Shown: positions 22,604 to 32,551 of the stretch, piece by piece | Position numbering within the stretch: the first letter of the stretch is position 1 | Layout: each line of letters begins with the position of its first letter | From: Acinetobacter higginsii | GTDB taxonomy: Bacteria > Pseudomonadota > Gammaproteobacteria > Pseudomonadales > Moraxellaceae | Direction of reading: 5' to 3' | Assembly: GCF_000369525.1 (NCBI RefSeq) | Contig: NZ_KB850070.1 | Location: 1-64,000, forward strand | DNA length: 64,000 nt | Position numbers and translations under genes: made by a program | Notes under the pieces: generated by a model | The model's input: the letters and a program-made list of their open reading frames with translations, nothing else | The model's database searches: none | What the model was told of the DNA's origin: nothing

Positions 22604-23308
22604 ATGACAAAGAAATTATTGAAAGTACTGGGTCTTACTTCGGCTGCCATTTTCAGTGCAAGCATCTCTAGTCATGCCTTGGCAATGGCGCCTTTCCAAG
22701 CCAGCTATCAATTCAGCTACAACAATAAAAACCTAGGTTCAGCAACACGTACTCTTTCCCAACAAGGCAATAACTGGACCTATCAATTCAGTGCCAAAGC
22801 TGGTGGTATTGCTTCTGCATCTGAAACCAGTCAATTTAGTTTTGCCGATAATAAAATCAACTCGCAGAAATTTAGTCGCAGCAGTAAAATCTTAATTCAC
22901 AACAACACGATGAGCATTAACTTCAACCCCAATAGTAAAGTTGTGAATACCAAAAAAGATGACACGGCTCGCTCATTTGCATGGCAAGCAGGTGCTTTGG
23001 ATGAACTCAATGCTGAACTGCAAATCCGTGAAGATTTGAAGAGCAATTCATTGAAAACCAAGTATCTGATTGCAGATGCGAAAGCCATCGATGAACGTCG
23101 CTTTGTGAAACAAGGCACTGAGAATATCAAAACCCCTTATGGCACTTTCAGTACCATCAAAGTGGTGATGCAGCACGATAAACCAGAGCGTAATACCGTG
23201 TTCTGGTTAGCCCCAAAACTCGATTACCTTCCTGTAAAAATGGCACATAATGATGGAAAATCATCATATGGACTACTATTAACAGGCTATTCAGGTAAAA
23301 CAAACTAA
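22604..23308 (+). CDS. DUF3108 domain-containing periplasmic protein
   Basis: An exported protein of 234 residues. The signal peptide MTKKLLKVLGLTSAAIFSASISSHALA ends before MAPFQASYQFSY, the start of the DUF3108 beta-rich domain. Family features include the YxFSAKAGGIASASETSQF block and the C-terminal FWLAPKLDYLPVKMAH. Function is unknown; members are periplasmic and probably bind lipid or polymer. AAGGATAT before ATG 22604 and the signal peptide make this start better than the ATG at 22556. Confidence 0.85.
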   Translation: MTKKLLKVLGLTSAAIFSASISSHALAMAPFQASYQFSYNNKNLGSATRTLSQQGNNWTYQFSAKAGGIASASETSQFSFADNKINSQKFSRSSKILIHNNTMSINFNPNSKVVNTKKDDTARSFAWQAGALDELNAELQIREDLKSNSLKTKYLIADAKAIDERRFVKQGTENIKTPYGTFSTIKVVMQHDKPERNTVFWLAPKLDYLPVKMAHNDGKSSYGLLLTGYSGKTN

Positions 23309-23369
23309 GCATCTGGTCAATTTTGGCTTGCATTTTTTTCGATGCTTTTTAAAATATGCCTTTGCTTGA

Positions 23370-23972
<603 letters not shown>

Positions 23973-23984
23973 GATTCAGCACTG

Positions 23985-24020
23985 AGAAAAAAGCGGATGA
24001 ACACTCATCCGCTTTTTTTA
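23985..24020. terminator. Bidirectional terminator
   Basis: AAAAAAGCGGATGA, loop ACAC, TCATCCGCTTTTTTT. It lies between the convergent xpt and YwqG-type genes. Confidence 0.88.
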
Positions 24021-24021
24021 T

Positions 24022-24846
24022 TTAACAACAATCCCAGTTATATAGTACTTTGGAAAAATCTCGTTTCTTTAAGTCTTCTGGATGAATAAAGAAATTCCCT
24101 ACGCCCGAATCGCCCCACATAATCTCGTTTTCCACATCATCAGTATCGAGCTGAAAAAGCAGCACATAATCTTGAACTTTTTCATTATATTGACGTGGGT
24201 CAGTTTGGGTAAAATAAGGATAACCGCCTAAACGATGTCCACTTGCAGAAGCCAATTCATCATAAGGTTCGATAAAATCATCTTCAAAATCCCCACCTTC
24301 AAATTGATCTTCAAAATCATACAGTTCATCGACTCCTAGAATCTTTGGTGCGAAGGCAAAATCACCGAGGCTAATGGGTTGAGAAGTCAGGCTAAATTCA
24401 ATCGAATATTGTCCCGCAAATGGCAAATAATCATCTTCACTCAGTTGAACTTCAGAGAAGTCCTGTTTTAATTGTGAAGCATCTTCAATGACCTGCTCGA
24501 AGTACAACACTTTAAAACCAGATTGCTGTTGTTGGTCGTCGAAATTCATTCCATACAAATCATCGGCTGCAATATAAAACTGTAAAATTCCTTGGTCTGG
24601 AAAATGAGCTAAATTCGGGATTTCAGCAAAATTTAACTGCGCCAATAAAGTCAATGGATTGCCATTCGAATCGACTGGATAAGTCGCATCCAGCGGTAAG
24701 TAAGGATGCCCCCCTATCTTACTTTGCCATAAAGTTAATTCATCACTGGGTGTCAGTTGCATGGTGACGGTTGGCAAAATAGTCGCCGTGATTTTTTCTA
24801 GGTATGGCTGCAAATTGTTCGGCAAAGTCTCTGGTTTAAAATTCAT
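24022..24846 (-). CDS. YwqG family protein (DUF1963)
   Basis: A cytoplasmic protein of 274 residues of the DUF1963/YwqG family. The hallmark pieces are the SKIGGHPYLP segment, the LLAQLNFAEIPN strand, the ILQFYIA strand, GHRLGGYPYFTQTDPR and a C-terminal GDSGVGNFFIHPEDL. Function is unknown; in other bacteria relatives often sit near toxin/immunity genes, but nothing of that kind is adjacent here. It is strongly acidic. Confidence 0.88.
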   Translation of the reverse strand: MNFKPETLPNNLQPYLEKITATILPTVTMQLTPSDELTLWQSKIGGHPYLPLDATYPVDSNGNPLTLLAQLNFAEIPNLAHFPDQGILQFYIAADDLYGMNFDDQQQQSGFKVLYFEQVIEDASQLKQDFSEVQLSEDDYLPFAGQYSIEFSLTSQPISLGDFAFAPKILGVDELYDFEDQFEGGDFEDDFIEPYDELASASGHRLGGYPYFTQTDPRQYNEKVQDYVLLFQLDTDDVENEIMWGDSGVGNFFIHPEDLKKRDFSKVLYNWDCC

Positions 24847-25018
24847 TTTGTTGCTTGTCCATGTACTTATTTATAGAACTTAATATAAAACAAGCAGCTA
24901 AATTTAAATAGAGAATAAAGTCTGCACTACGACAGTTAATGACGCACAATTGACCCATTATTTATCACATAAATTCTGATAAGATGAGCCCGATAAAAAT
25001 TTGCGATTAGGAATCACG

Positions 25019-25861
25019 ATGCGCACTTACTTAGACCTTTTACAACATATCCTCGACAATGGCGGCGACAAAGGCGACCGTACTGGCACAGGTACACGTT
25101 CAGTATTTGGTCATCAGATGCGCTTTGATCTTTCTAAGGGCTTTCCACTGCTAACCACCAAGAAAGTCCACTTCCGTTCCATCGTCATTGAACTGCTTTG
25201 GTTCCTGAAAGGTGATACCAATGTTGAATATCTCAAAGACAATAAAGTTTCAATTTGGGATGAATGGGCAACTGTAGAACAGACTGCACGTTTTGGTCGT
25301 CCAGAAGGTGAACTTGGCCCTGTTTATGGCCACCAATGGCGTAACTTTGGCGCAAGTCAAAATGAAGATGGTAGCTACCAACAAAATGGTTTTGACCAGA
25401 TTAAATGGTTGGTCAATGAAATCAAGACCAATCCAAATTCACGTCGTTTGATCGTTTCTGGTTGGAACCCAAATGAAGCAGGTAAAGTGGCATTACCACC
25501 TTGCCATACCCTGTTCCAATTTTTTGTACAAGACAACAAACTGTCATGCCAGTTGTATCAACGTAGTGCAGATGTGTTTTTGGGTGTCCCGTTTAATATT
25601 GCCAGCTATGCCCTACTGACCCATATGATTGCTCAGGTCTGTGGTTTAGGTGTCGGCGACTTTGTCTGGACAGGTGGTGATACGCATTTATATGCCAATC
25701 ACTTTGAACAGGCACAATTACAGCTGAGCCGTGAGCCGCTACCGTTGTGTCAATTAAAGCTCAATCCTGAGATTACCGATATTTTCGATTTTAAATTTGA
25801 AGATATTGAAATTGTAGGGTATGAATCACACCCAGCAATTAAAGCACCTGTCGCAGTTTAA
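25019..25861 (+). CDS. thyA: Thymidylate synthase
   Basis: Methylates dUMP to dTMP with methylene-tetrahydrofolate. The catalytic cysteine is C162 in PPCHT, and the RTGTGT phosphate loop and [13 protein letters not shown] motif are intact. 280 residues is longer than E. coli (264), with the extra residues around 84-123. AGGA six bases before ATG 25019 sets the start. folA follows 25 bp later; the pair forms the dTMP cycle, since ThyA yields dihydrofolate that FolA reduces. Confidence 0.96.
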   Translation: MRTYLDLLQHILDNGGDKGDRTGTGTRSVFGHQMRFDLSKGFPLLTTKKVHFRSIVIELLWFLKGDTNVEYLKDNKVSIWDEWATVEQTARFGRPEGELGPVYGHQWRNFGASQNEDGSYQQNGFDQIKWLVNEIKTNPNSRRLIVSGWNPNEAGKVALPPCHTLFQFFVQDNKLSCQLYQRSADVFLGVPFNIASYALLTHMIAQVCGLGVGDFVWTGGDTHLYANHFEQAQLQLSREPLPLCQLKLNPEITDIFDFKFEDIEIVGYESHPAIKAPVAV

Positions 25862-25886
25862 ATCGATTAGTTAGAGAGAATATAAA

Positions 25887-26396
25887 ATGGCATGGCAAGG
25901 CACTGAAGTTGTCCACGTAGTTGCAATGGATAAAAATCACTGTATCGGTAAAGGCAATGCTTTGCCGTGGCATATCTCTGCTGACCTAAAGCACTTTAAA
26001 GCCATTACCCAAGGGGGTGTGGTGATTATGGGGCGTAAAACCCTTGAATCTATGGGGCGTAGTCTACCGAATCGTGTCAATTGGGTGATTACCCGTGACC
26101 CTGAATGGCATTTTGACGGGGTTAAAGTCGCGCATAGTATCGAAGATGCACTCAATGCTGCACTTACAGATGCACAACACGCTGAAAAAGCATCCTTATT
26201 TATTATTGGGGGTGGAGAGATTTTTACCCAAACGCTCGCTATTGCGGATCGTTTAGAATTAACGCATGTTGATCTTGACGTTCAAGGTGATGCACATTAC
26301 CCAAAAATCTCCGATGACTTTCGCAAAGTAAACTCGGAACAGCATACTGATGAGAAATCAGGGGTTACTTTTGAGTTTGCGACCTACCAAAAATAA
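25887..26396 (+). CDS. folA: Dihydrofolate reductase
   Basis: NADPH-dependent reduction of dihydrofolate; the trimethoprim target. 169 residues. The catalytic acid lies in LPWHISADLKHFK (D33), and the cofactor loops VVIMGRKTLESMG and IIGGGEIF are intact. GAGAG precedes the ATG. It is in an operon with thyA. Confidence 0.95.
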   Translation: MAWQGTEVVHVVAMDKNHCIGKGNALPWHISADLKHFKAITQGGVVIMGRKTLESMGRSLPNRVNWVITRDPEWHFDGVKVAHSIEDALNAALTDAQHAEKASLFIIGGGEIFTQTLAIADRLELTHVDLDVQGDAHYPKISDDFRKVNSEQHTDEKSGVTFEFATYQK

Positions 26397-26414
26397 GAAT
26401 GGATCGCGCTTGCC

Positions 26415-27470
26415 ATGCACAATATTGGATCACGTGAGTTTTTCATCGCTTTAGGCATTGGGCTTTTACACAGTCTGTTTACCTTATGCGTGATCCTTTC
26501 AAGTGTCTGGCTCTGTCTGGCTTTATGGATTCAGCAACCCTTAGGTACTTTTTTCAGTCGAGCCGTCATTGCGCTATGGGTCTTATTTGCCCTCAGCTTG
26601 ATTGGCGTCTATGTCAGTGGTCATCTGGTGAGTCGTCGCACCGATATCATTATTTATTGTGTGGCATTTGCCTGTGCTTTGATCTGGTATTTTTCCTTAG
26701 AAGCAAGACAGGATCGGGATTGGAATCCTGAGGTTGCAGAACAGCTGAGCTATGAAAAGAATGGTGATCTTGTAAAGCTGCATAATGTACGAAATTTTGA
26801 CTGGCATGCCGATGGCAGCTATGACATTCATTGGGAAGATCGCAGCATTGATCTGAATAAGATTACGGGCATCAATGTCATTACCTCCTACTGGATGGGG
26901 CCACAAATTGCCCATACGCTGGTTAGTTTCGATTTTTCTGATCAAAAACCGTTGGTATTCTCTATTGAAATTCGTAAGGAAAAAGGCGAAGACTTTTCTG
27001 CGATTGGTGGCTTTTTCCGTAAATACGAACTCAGTTTAGTCGCTTCAGATGAAAAGGATCTGATCTATACGCGCAGTAATGTTCGCCACGAACAAGTCTA
27101 CTTATTTCCAATCAGAATGCCAGCAGCTGAACGTAAAGCCCTGTTTATTGAGTATCTACACAAAGCAGATGAACTGCGTGCAGAAGCCAAATGGTACAAC
27201 ACCCTGACCAGTAACTGTACTACGCTGGTCTTTGACATGGTTCAAGCGATTAATCCACAGCGCTTACCCAAAGACTACCGCTTATTGGCCTCAGGTTATT
27301 TACCTAACTACCTCTACGACCTGAAAGCGCTCAATCAAAATTACAGCATGAAAGAATGGTATCGCTTGGCACATATCAATCCACGTGCAGAACAATATGA
27401 ACAACAGCCTAACCAGAGTAGTGAATATTTTTCGGATGTCATTCGTATAGGCCTTCCCAAAACTGAGTAA
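26415..27470 (+). CDS. DUF4105 (Lnb-like periplasmic domain) membrane protein
   Basis: A protein of 351 residues with three hydrophobic N-terminal segments (about 10-35, 45-65 and 75-92), followed by a soluble DUF4105 domain. The domain has the family signature around YNTLTSNCTTLVFDMV, in which a Cys and upstream His residues suggest a cysteine-peptidase-like fold. It is probably anchored in the inner membrane facing the periplasm. It starts 18 bp after folA, so it may be cotranscribed although functionally unrelated. Confidence 0.85.
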   Translation: MHNIGSREFFIALGIGLLHSLFTLCVILSSVWLCLALWIQQPLGTFFSRAVIALWVLFALSLIGVYVSGHLVSRRTDIIIYCVAFACALIWYFSLEARQDRDWNPEVAEQLSYEKNGDLVKLHNVRNFDWHADGSYDIHWEDRSIDLNKITGINVITSYWMGPQIAHTLVSFDFSDQKPLVFSIEIRKEKGEDFSAIGGFFRKYELSLVASDEKDLIYTRSNVRHEQVYLFPIRMPAAERKALFIEYLHKADELRAEAKWYNTLTSNCTTLVFDMVQAINPQRLPKDYRLLASGYLPNYLYDLKALNQNYSMKEWYRLAHINPRAEQYEQQPNQSSEYFSDVIRIGLPKTE

Positions 27471-27595
27471 TTTTTCCACTCATTTTATTAAAGACACCTG
27501 AACATTTACAAAAGGATACGCAATATCCTGCTCCACTCCATGTTGTTTTATTCTAATACTGAACATAGAAACACAATGATTTGGACTTAAATTTT

Positions 27596-28072
27596 ATGTT
27601 AAAGCCTTTTTTAACAACATGTACTTTGGCAATTGCCGTAGCAATGACCGGTTGTTCAACTACAGAATCTCTCCAAACCTCACCGAATGCATCTCAGAAA
27701 GAAAGCATCAATCTCTATGGCCGTAACTGGATTGCTACACAGATCAATGGTGTCGAGATTACAAGCAATGATCTTTCTGGTAAGCGCCCTGCAATTCAAT
27801 TTGACGCCAAAGGCAAACGTTTCTTTGGTGCAGATGGTTGTAACCAGATTCAAGGCAGCTTCGAAAGCCAAGGTGCTATCTTACGCTTAGGTCCGATTGC
27901 TTCGACCATGATGGCCTGTATCGGCAAAGATAATAGCGCGCTTTCACGCCAATATAGCAATGCTTTGGCAAGCACAACCAATTACGAGCTGAAAGGCCAT
28001 GAGCTTAAATTCATGGATGCGTCAGGCAAGGTTCTGGTTAGCTTTGTCACCGTGATTCAACCGTTGCCATAA
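27596..28072 (+). CDS. META domain lipoprotein (HslJ-like)
   Basis: A lipoprotein of 158 residues. The signal peptide ends in the lipobox MTGC. The META domain follows: W-x-ATQINGVEI, PAIQFDAKGKRFFGADGCNQIQGSF and STMMACIG. HslJ relatives are linked to heat shock or novobiocin resistance; the exact role here is unknown. ATG 27596 starts the signal peptide. Confidence 0.88.
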   Translation: MLKPFLTTCTLAIAVAMTGCSTTESLQTSPNASQKESINLYGRNWIATQINGVEITSNDLSGKRPAIQFDAKGKRFFGADGCNQIQGSFESQGAILRLGPIASTMMACIGKDNSALSRQYSNALASTTNYELKGHELKFMDASGKVLVSFVTVIQPLP

Positions 28073-28087
28073 TTCGTTATCGTAAAA

Positions 28088-28126
28088 AAGTAAAAGCTCG
28101 TTGCGAACACGGGCTTTTACTTTTTC
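28088..28126 (+). terminator. Terminator of the META lipoprotein gene
   Basis: AGTAAAAGCTCG, loop, CGGGCTTTTACT and a T run. Confidence 0.8.
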
Positions 28127-28178
28127 AACACTTCGTTTACTTTAGTAGCATTCTTAAAATTAAAAATTGGGGAGTCTC

Positions 28179-28703
28179 ATGCAACAAGCGCTCGTTGGTG
28201 GTGGATGTTTTTGGTGTGTAGAAGCGGTATTTCTACAGCTTAAAGGTGTAGAAAAAGTCGTGAGTGGTTATGCGGGCGGGATTAGCCAAAACCCAACCTA
28301 TGAACAGGTCTGCCAAGGCAATACTCAACACGCAGAAGTTGTGCTGATTGATTTTGATGAACAGCAGATTAGCTATTCACAACTACTGAATGTCTTTTTT
28401 ACGACGCATGACCCAACCACTTTAAATCGCCAAGGTAATGATATTGGCACGCAATATCGCTCTGTTATTTATTATTTTAATGATGAACAAAAGCAGCAAG
28501 CCGAACAGATTATTCATGATCTGGAAGATGAAGGTCTGAATATTGTGACTGAGCTCAGTCCAGTACCGACCTTCTATCCTGCTGAGGAATATCACCAAAA
28601 CTTCTTTGCCCGCAATCCATCACAAGGTTACTGCAATTTCAGCATTCCTCCGAAGCTGTCTAAATTACGTGCTAAATATCTCGATCTTCTCAAAACCGAC
28701 TAG
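28179..28703 (+). CDS. msrA: Peptide-methionine (S)-S-oxide reductase
   Basis: Repairs S-oxidised methionine using thioredoxin. The catalytic motif is GCFWC with nucleophile C10; the [29 protein letters not shown] and EEYHQNFF motifs are intact. 174 residues. GGGGAG four bases before ATG 28179. Monocistronic, with its own terminator. Confidence 0.95.
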   Translation: MQQALVGGGCFWCVEAVFLQLKGVEKVVSGYAGGISQNPTYEQVCQGNTQHAEVVLIDFDEQQISYSQLLNVFFTTHDPTTLNRQGNDIGTQYRSVIYYFNDEQKQQAEQIIHDLEDEGLNIVTELSPVPTFYPAEEYHQNFFARNPSQGYCNFSIPPKLSKLRAKYLDLLKTD

Positions 28704-28708
28704 GCATA

Positions 28709-28741
28709 AAAAAAAGCAACTCTCAGAGTTGCTTTTTTTTC
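28709..28741. terminator. Bidirectional terminator
   Basis: GCAACTC, loop TCA, GAGTTGC with A and T runs on both sides. It lies between the convergent msrA and exbD genes. Confidence 0.88.
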
Positions 28742-28753
28742 TAACACGTTGTT

Positions 28754-29158
28754 TTAGTTTTCACTTACAAACGCGATATCACTTAAGCCTGCTTCGCTGG
28801 CACGAGACATCACTTGCGCAACCGTATCGTATTTTGATTCTTTATCTGCACGTAGCTGCACAGTCGGTTTAGTCGCAGCCTGACCCGCCTCTTGGAAACG
28901 CTTTTCTAGCTCTTCTAAGCTAATAATCTGCGCATCCCAAGCCACTTCACCTTTGTCATTAATACTAATGGTGATCGCTTTTGGTGGTGGATCTACAATT
29001 TCAGCAGTGGTTTTTGGTAAACTTAATGGAATTGATGGGTTAGCAACCGTTGCTGTGACTAAAAAGATAATCATCAATACCAACATAATGTCGATCAGAG
29101 GAATGAGATTCATCTCATTCATGCCACTGTCGTGGTCTTCACCCAATTGAAAGCCCAT
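28754..29158 (-). CDS. exbD: Biopolymer transport protein ExbD
   Basis: Inner-membrane component of the TonB motor. 134 residues: a short cytoplasmic N-terminus, one membrane helix with the essential aspartate (NLIPLIDIMLVLMIIFLV), and a periplasmic domain. The ATG at 29158 directly follows the exbB stop, with GGAGG upstream inside exbB. It is the last gene of tonB-exbB-exbD. Confidence 0.93.
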   Translation of the reverse strand: MGFQLGEDHDSGMNEMNLIPLIDIMLVLMIIFLVTATVANPSIPLSLPKTTAEIVDPPPKAITISINDKGEVAWDAQIISLEELEKRFQEAGQAATKPTVQLRADKESKYDTVAQVMSRASEAGLSDIAFVSEN

Positions 29159-29159
29159 T

Positions 29160-29780
29160 TTAAGCTTGACCTCCAACTAAACTTTGTTGAGTCGCTTTAG
29201 TTTCTGTTTTTGCCGCTGTTTCTTGCTGCAACATGGTATCGATTAACAAGCTATGTGCTTGATCTTGTAAATCATGTGCCAAGCCACGATTGAAACGTAC
29301 ACAAATGTTATACGCCATCACCGCTGGAATCGCCACTGCAAGACCAAGACCGGTCATGATCAGCGCCTCACCCACTGGGGTTGCAACCTGAGCTAAACCA
29401 GCTTGACCACTTTTACCCACTGCCACAAGCGCGTGGAAAATCCCCCATACTGTACCGAATAAACCTACAAACGGTGCCAGTGAAGCAATTGTTCCAAGAA
29501 CCGAAACACCTTTTTCTGCTTGAGATTTTTCAGCAGAGATTTGGCGAAGCAATGCTTGCTCAGCGACAGCTTTACGTTGTTCAAACGATAAAGGCTGTAA
29601 CTTTGATTTAAGCGTAGCCAAAGCTTGAACAAGTTGAGTATAAGCTTGTTGTTTTAATTGGCGTGTTCCTAATAGGCGCAGAATGAAAATAGTCCACGTC
29701 GCAATCGACATTGCTAAAAGGATGAAATACAGTGTTTTACTTACTGCATCTGCATGTTGCCAATAAACTGAAAAGTTCAT
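29160..29780 (-). CDS. exbB: Biopolymer transport protein ExbB (MotA/TolQ/ExbB channel)
   Basis: Proton-channel subunit that energises TonB. 206 residues with three membrane helices: N-terminal (TLYFILLAMSIATWTIFILRLL), then LGTIASLAPFVGLFGTVWGIFHAL, and LIMTGLGLAVAIPAVMAYN. The signature segments are intact. AGGAG seven bases before the ATG. It lies 42 bp after tonB and abuts exbD. Confidence 0.93.
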   Translation of the reverse strand: MNFSVYWQHADAVSKTLYFILLAMSIATWTIFILRLLGTRQLKQQAYTQLVQALATLKSKLQPLSFEQRKAVAEQALLRQISAEKSQAEKGVSVLGTIASLAPFVGLFGTVWGIFHALVAVGKSGQAGLAQVATPVGEALIMTGLGLAVAIPAVMAYNICVRFNRGLAHDLQDQAHSLLIDTMLQQETAAKTETKATQQSLVGGQA

Positions 29781-29822
29781 ATACGAACTCCTGATTTAAT
29801 CTGTCGCAAGGACTCAAATTTA

Positions 29823-30572
29823 TTAAGGACTAAGATCAAACGGCTGCTCTGCTCGAATCGGGTAAGCAACACCATTTTCCATATACGGTTTAAATTTTGC
29901 ACTTCTTACAGCACGTAAAACTTTTTCATCGAGATTCGGTATACCACTACTACGTGTAATACGTGCATTGGTAATTTTACCTTTCTCATCAGCTTCAATC
30001 AGTACCATCACTGAGCGTGTTTGGTTATCTAAATCTTTTGCTGTAACAGATAATTTCGGTGAACGACTCCATTGAACCCCTGAACCACCAATCGATACAC
30101 GTTTTGGTGATGGATCAGCAGCAGGTTGAGGTTTCGTTACTTCCTGAACGGGTTGTGGTTTTTCCACTACTTTTTCAGTGACTGTGGTAACGACTTTGGT
30201 CTCAACTTTAGGTTCAATCTTTTGTTCAGTTTTTTGAAGAACAGGTTTTGGTGCTTCTTTGACCTGTTGAACCTTTTCAATCTTTTTCGGTGGAGGCAAA
30301 GGTTTTTCAACGACCTTAACTTCCTTCACTTCTTTTTTAGGTTCAGGTTTTGGCTGTTCTTTTGGTTTCGGTGGTTCAGGTTTAGGTGGTTCTTTAATCT
30401 TAACGAACTTCACCTTAAGCGGTTCTTTCTCGATTGGTCTTAACTCAATCGTTTTCATGTGGCTCACCGCCCACAGAACTCCTACATGTCCAATCACAAC
30501 TGCAACTAAGGCAGCGATGATTTTCTTTTTCATCGGGTGTGGCGTGTTGAATGTAGCAGGAGATTGACTCAT
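29823..30572 (-). CDS. tonB: TonB protein
   Basis: Periplasm-spanning protein that transmits proton-motive force to outer-membrane receptors. 249 residues: an N-terminal anchor (KIIAALVAVVIGHVGVLWAV), a Pro/Lys/Glu linker (about residues 48-150, rich in KPEPPKP-type repeats), and a C-terminal domain ending in IPNLDEKVLRAVRSAKFKPY. It is the first gene of the exbB-exbD operon. A Fur-like site lies upstream. Confidence 0.93.
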   Translation of the reverse strand: MSQSPATFNTPHPMKKKIIAALVAVVIGHVGVLWAVSHMKTIELRPIEKEPLKVKFVKIKEPPKPEPPKPKEQPKPEPKKEVKEVKVVEKPLPPPKKIEKVQQVKEAPKPVLQKTEQKIEPKVETKVVTTVTEKVVEKPQPVQEVTKPQPAADPSPKRVSIGGSGVQWSRSPKLSVTAKDLDNQTRSVMVLIEADEKGKITNARITRSSGIPNLDEKVLRAVRSAKFKPYMENGVAYPIRAEQPFDLSP

Positions 30573-30660
30573 AAGAATCTAAGTACCTAATAGATGGTGA
30601 CGCTTTCAAAAAAACGATTTCACTCATCGGATAGAACAATGAAAGTGCCGTAATAATAAA

Positions 30661-30675
30661 TGAGAAGTGTTTTCA
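30661..30675 (-). promoter_or_regulatory. Fur-like box upstream of tonB
   Basis: TGAGAAGTGTTTTCA matches the 7-1-7 Fur pattern TGATAATnATTATCA at 10 of 14 positions, 89 bp before tonB. Weaker than the receptor site. Confidence 0.5.
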
Positions 30676-30721
30676 TTTGCAACTGTTTTTTCTTGTATAT
30701 TTGCTAGCCATTGAAAAATAG

Positions 30722-30752
30722 ACATAAAAAAACATGCCTTTCGGCATGTTCT
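30722..30752 (-). terminator. Terminator of purU
   Basis: On the minus strand AACATGCC, loop GAAA, GGCATGTT and T7. Confidence 0.87.
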
Positions 30753-30779
30753 CTTTACATACTGTAACCTAGCAATTTA

Positions 30780-31643
30780 TTAGAAAACCACGGTCTTATT
30801 GCCATCTACAATAATACGGTCTTCCAAGTGCCATTTAACTGCGCGCGCCAAGACATTACGTTCAACATCTTCACCCAACTCACGCAATTGCTCAACGTTA
30901 TAATCGTGGCTCACACGCTCAACATCTTGCTCGATGATTGGGCCTTGATCAAGATCAGCTGTCACATAATGCGCAGTTGCACCAATCAGCTTCACCCCTT
31001 TCTCATAGGCTTGCTTGTATGGATTTGCACCCACGAAAGCAGGTAGGAAAGAATGATGAATGTTGATGATCTTCATTTCCCACTTAGCAACAAAATCTTC
31101 ACTCAAAATCTGCATATAACGCGCCAAGATCAATAGATCATTGCCCTGCATCATTTCATCAATTTGAGCATACGCTTCAACTTTATTGTCTTTATTGACG
31201 GGTACAACATGGAATGGGATACCAAAGTTTTCAACCGATTCACGTAAATCTGGATGGTTTGAGATGACTTGGGTAATTTCACATGGTAATGAACCACGTG
31301 CATGGCGCCATAACAATTCCAATAAAGCATGGTCTACTTTAGAAACTAGAATACCAACCTTTTTCAACTCACCAACAAAAGTAAGCTTCCATTGCATCTC
31401 ATAACGTTCAGCAACATTGGCAGCAAAGGTCTGCATCAACGCTTCTTTACGAGATTGCAAATGATCAATCTCAAACTCAACACGCATGAAATAACGCCCG
31501 CCTTGAGCTTCTGTTGCGTACTGATCAAGTGCGGTAATGTTTGCTCCCTGATGATACAAAAAGCTCGATACGGCTTGCACGATCCCCGGCTTGTCTTCAC
31601 AAGTAATCAGTAATCGCGCTGTGTGGGCTGTAGTCGTGTTCAT
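30780..31643 (-). CDS. purU: Formyltetrahydrofolate deformylase
   Basis: Hydrolyses 10-formyl-tetrahydrofolate to formate and tetrahydrofolate, supplying formate for purine synthesis. An N-terminal ACT domain (LLITCEDKPGIVQAVSSFLYHQGANI) is followed by the formyltransferase-like domain. The catalytic residues are in NIHHSFLPAFVGANPY, with a later GATAHYVTADLDQGPII. 287 residues is normal. No strong ribosome site precedes ATG 31643; a start nine codons upstream is possible. Confidence 0.93.
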   Translation of the reverse strand: MNTTTAHTARLLITCEDKPGIVQAVSSFLYHQGANITALDQYATEAQGGRYFMRVEFEIDHLQSRKEALMQTFAANVAERYEMQWKLTFVGELKKVGILVSKVDHALLELLWRHARGSLPCEITQVISNHPDLRESVENFGIPFHVVPVNKDNKVEAYAQIDEMMQGNDLLILARYMQILSEDFVAKWEMKIINIHHSFLPAFVGANPYKQAYEKGVKLIGATAHYVTADLDQGPIIEQDVERVSHDYNVEQLRELGEDVERNVLARAVKWHLEDRIIVDGNKTVVF

Positions 31644-31731
31644 TTGGTTAATATCACTTATTCGAATCAAATTAAAATCAAGCCGAGCATTCTAACCCTT
31701 TTTTGCTATTGACTAAATAGCTGCTGACGAT

Positions 31732-32430
31732 CTATTCATCATCATTTTTAAGATTAGACAAACTCGCGAACAAGTCCGATGGTCCAAGTGATTTCAGTAA
31801 CTGTTCATAGGTTTGGCGACTTTCACCCATTAAATATGGGCCTTCTAAGAACACCATTTGTCGCAATGCTTGCCAAACCCACTTTTCTTCCAGACGATTG
31901 TTATCGCTGATATGACCTGACATATATAAGAAGTTAGTCCAGTTAGTCAGCACAATCCATAGGTTGATGATCAAAGCTTCAATTTCTGAATCGGTCATCT
32001 TCATCAAACCTGCATCCACGAAGGCACGATAGATTTTTTGCCCTTGCTGCATCACCTGCCCAGCAAAACGTGGATAGATTTTTCGGAAGTCTTCATTATT
32101 TTCGACCAGATGATAGACATCACGATGAATAAAACGATAGGCCCACAACTGATTGCTGAGTACTTGAAAATAGCTAATTTTATCATTGGCATTCAATGGA
32201 CGATCCGTTGGCAAGGCCAACATTTCCAAGGTTTCAGCCTGATATTGCTGTGCCAGTTCTTTTATAATTTCCTGTTTGTTACGGAAATGATAATACAAGT
32301 TGCCTGGGCTAATCCCGAGTTCAGCCGCGATGTGGTTGGTTGTGACCGAACGCTCTCCACGCTCATTAAACAACTGCAAACTGATTTGCAGAATTCGATC
32401 TTTTGTTTTATTCGGTTTAGCGTGCGACAT
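31732..32430 (-). CDS. TetR/AcrR family transcriptional regulator
   Basis: A repressor of 232 residues. The N-terminal helix-turn-helix (RILQISLQLFNERGERSVTTNHIAAELGISPGNLYYHFRNKQEI) is textbook. The C-terminal ligand domain is long, with aromatic-rich helices. It is divergent from the aldehyde dehydrogenase gene at 32552. The 121-bp gap carries two dyads, one overlapping the dehydrogenase promoter, so it probably represses that gene and itself. Confidence 0.9.
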   Translation of the reverse strand: MSHAKPNKTKDRILQISLQLFNERGERSVTTNHIAAELGISPGNLYYHFRNKQEIIKELAQQYQAETLEMLALPTDRPLNANDKISYFQVLSNQLWAYRFIHRDVYHLVENNEDFRKIYPRFAGQVMQQGQKIYRAFVDAGLMKMTDSEIEALIINLWIVLTNWTNFLYMSGHISDNNRLEEKWVWQALRQMVFLEGPYLMGESRQTYEQLLKSLGPSDLFASLSNLKNDDE

Positions 32431-32457
32431 TGATTTTAACCATCTATAACATAATCA

Positions 32458-32479
32458 ATAGGTTATAAAACAAACCTAT
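32458..32479. promoter_or_regulatory. Dyad between the TetR gene and the ALDH gene
   Basis: ATAGGTT, eight bases, AACCTAT; a perfect 7-bp inverted repeat 28 bp upstream of the regulator start. It is a possible autoregulatory operator. Confidence 0.5.
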
Positions 32480-32487
32480 AAAGCGAC

Positions 32488-32516
32488 TTGACACTTTAGA
32501 GTATTTACTCTAAAAA
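32488..32516 (+). promoter_or_regulatory. ALDH promoter with palindromic operator in the spacer
   Basis: TTGACA (32488-32493), a 17-bp spacer and TAAAAA (32511-32516). The palindrome TTTAGAGTATTTACTCTAAA (32495-32514, 9-bp perfect arms) fills the spacer and touches the -10, so a bound TetR dimer would block RNA polymerase. Confidence 0.68.
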
Positions 32517-32551
32517 TTAAAAAATAATAAGCTTTCTTTTGGTCCACTCCT

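Noticed and set aside
30126..30443. Phe/Arg-rich open frame on the plus strand
   Set aside because: It is the complement of the Pro/Lys/Glu linker of tonB; composition bias keeps it open.
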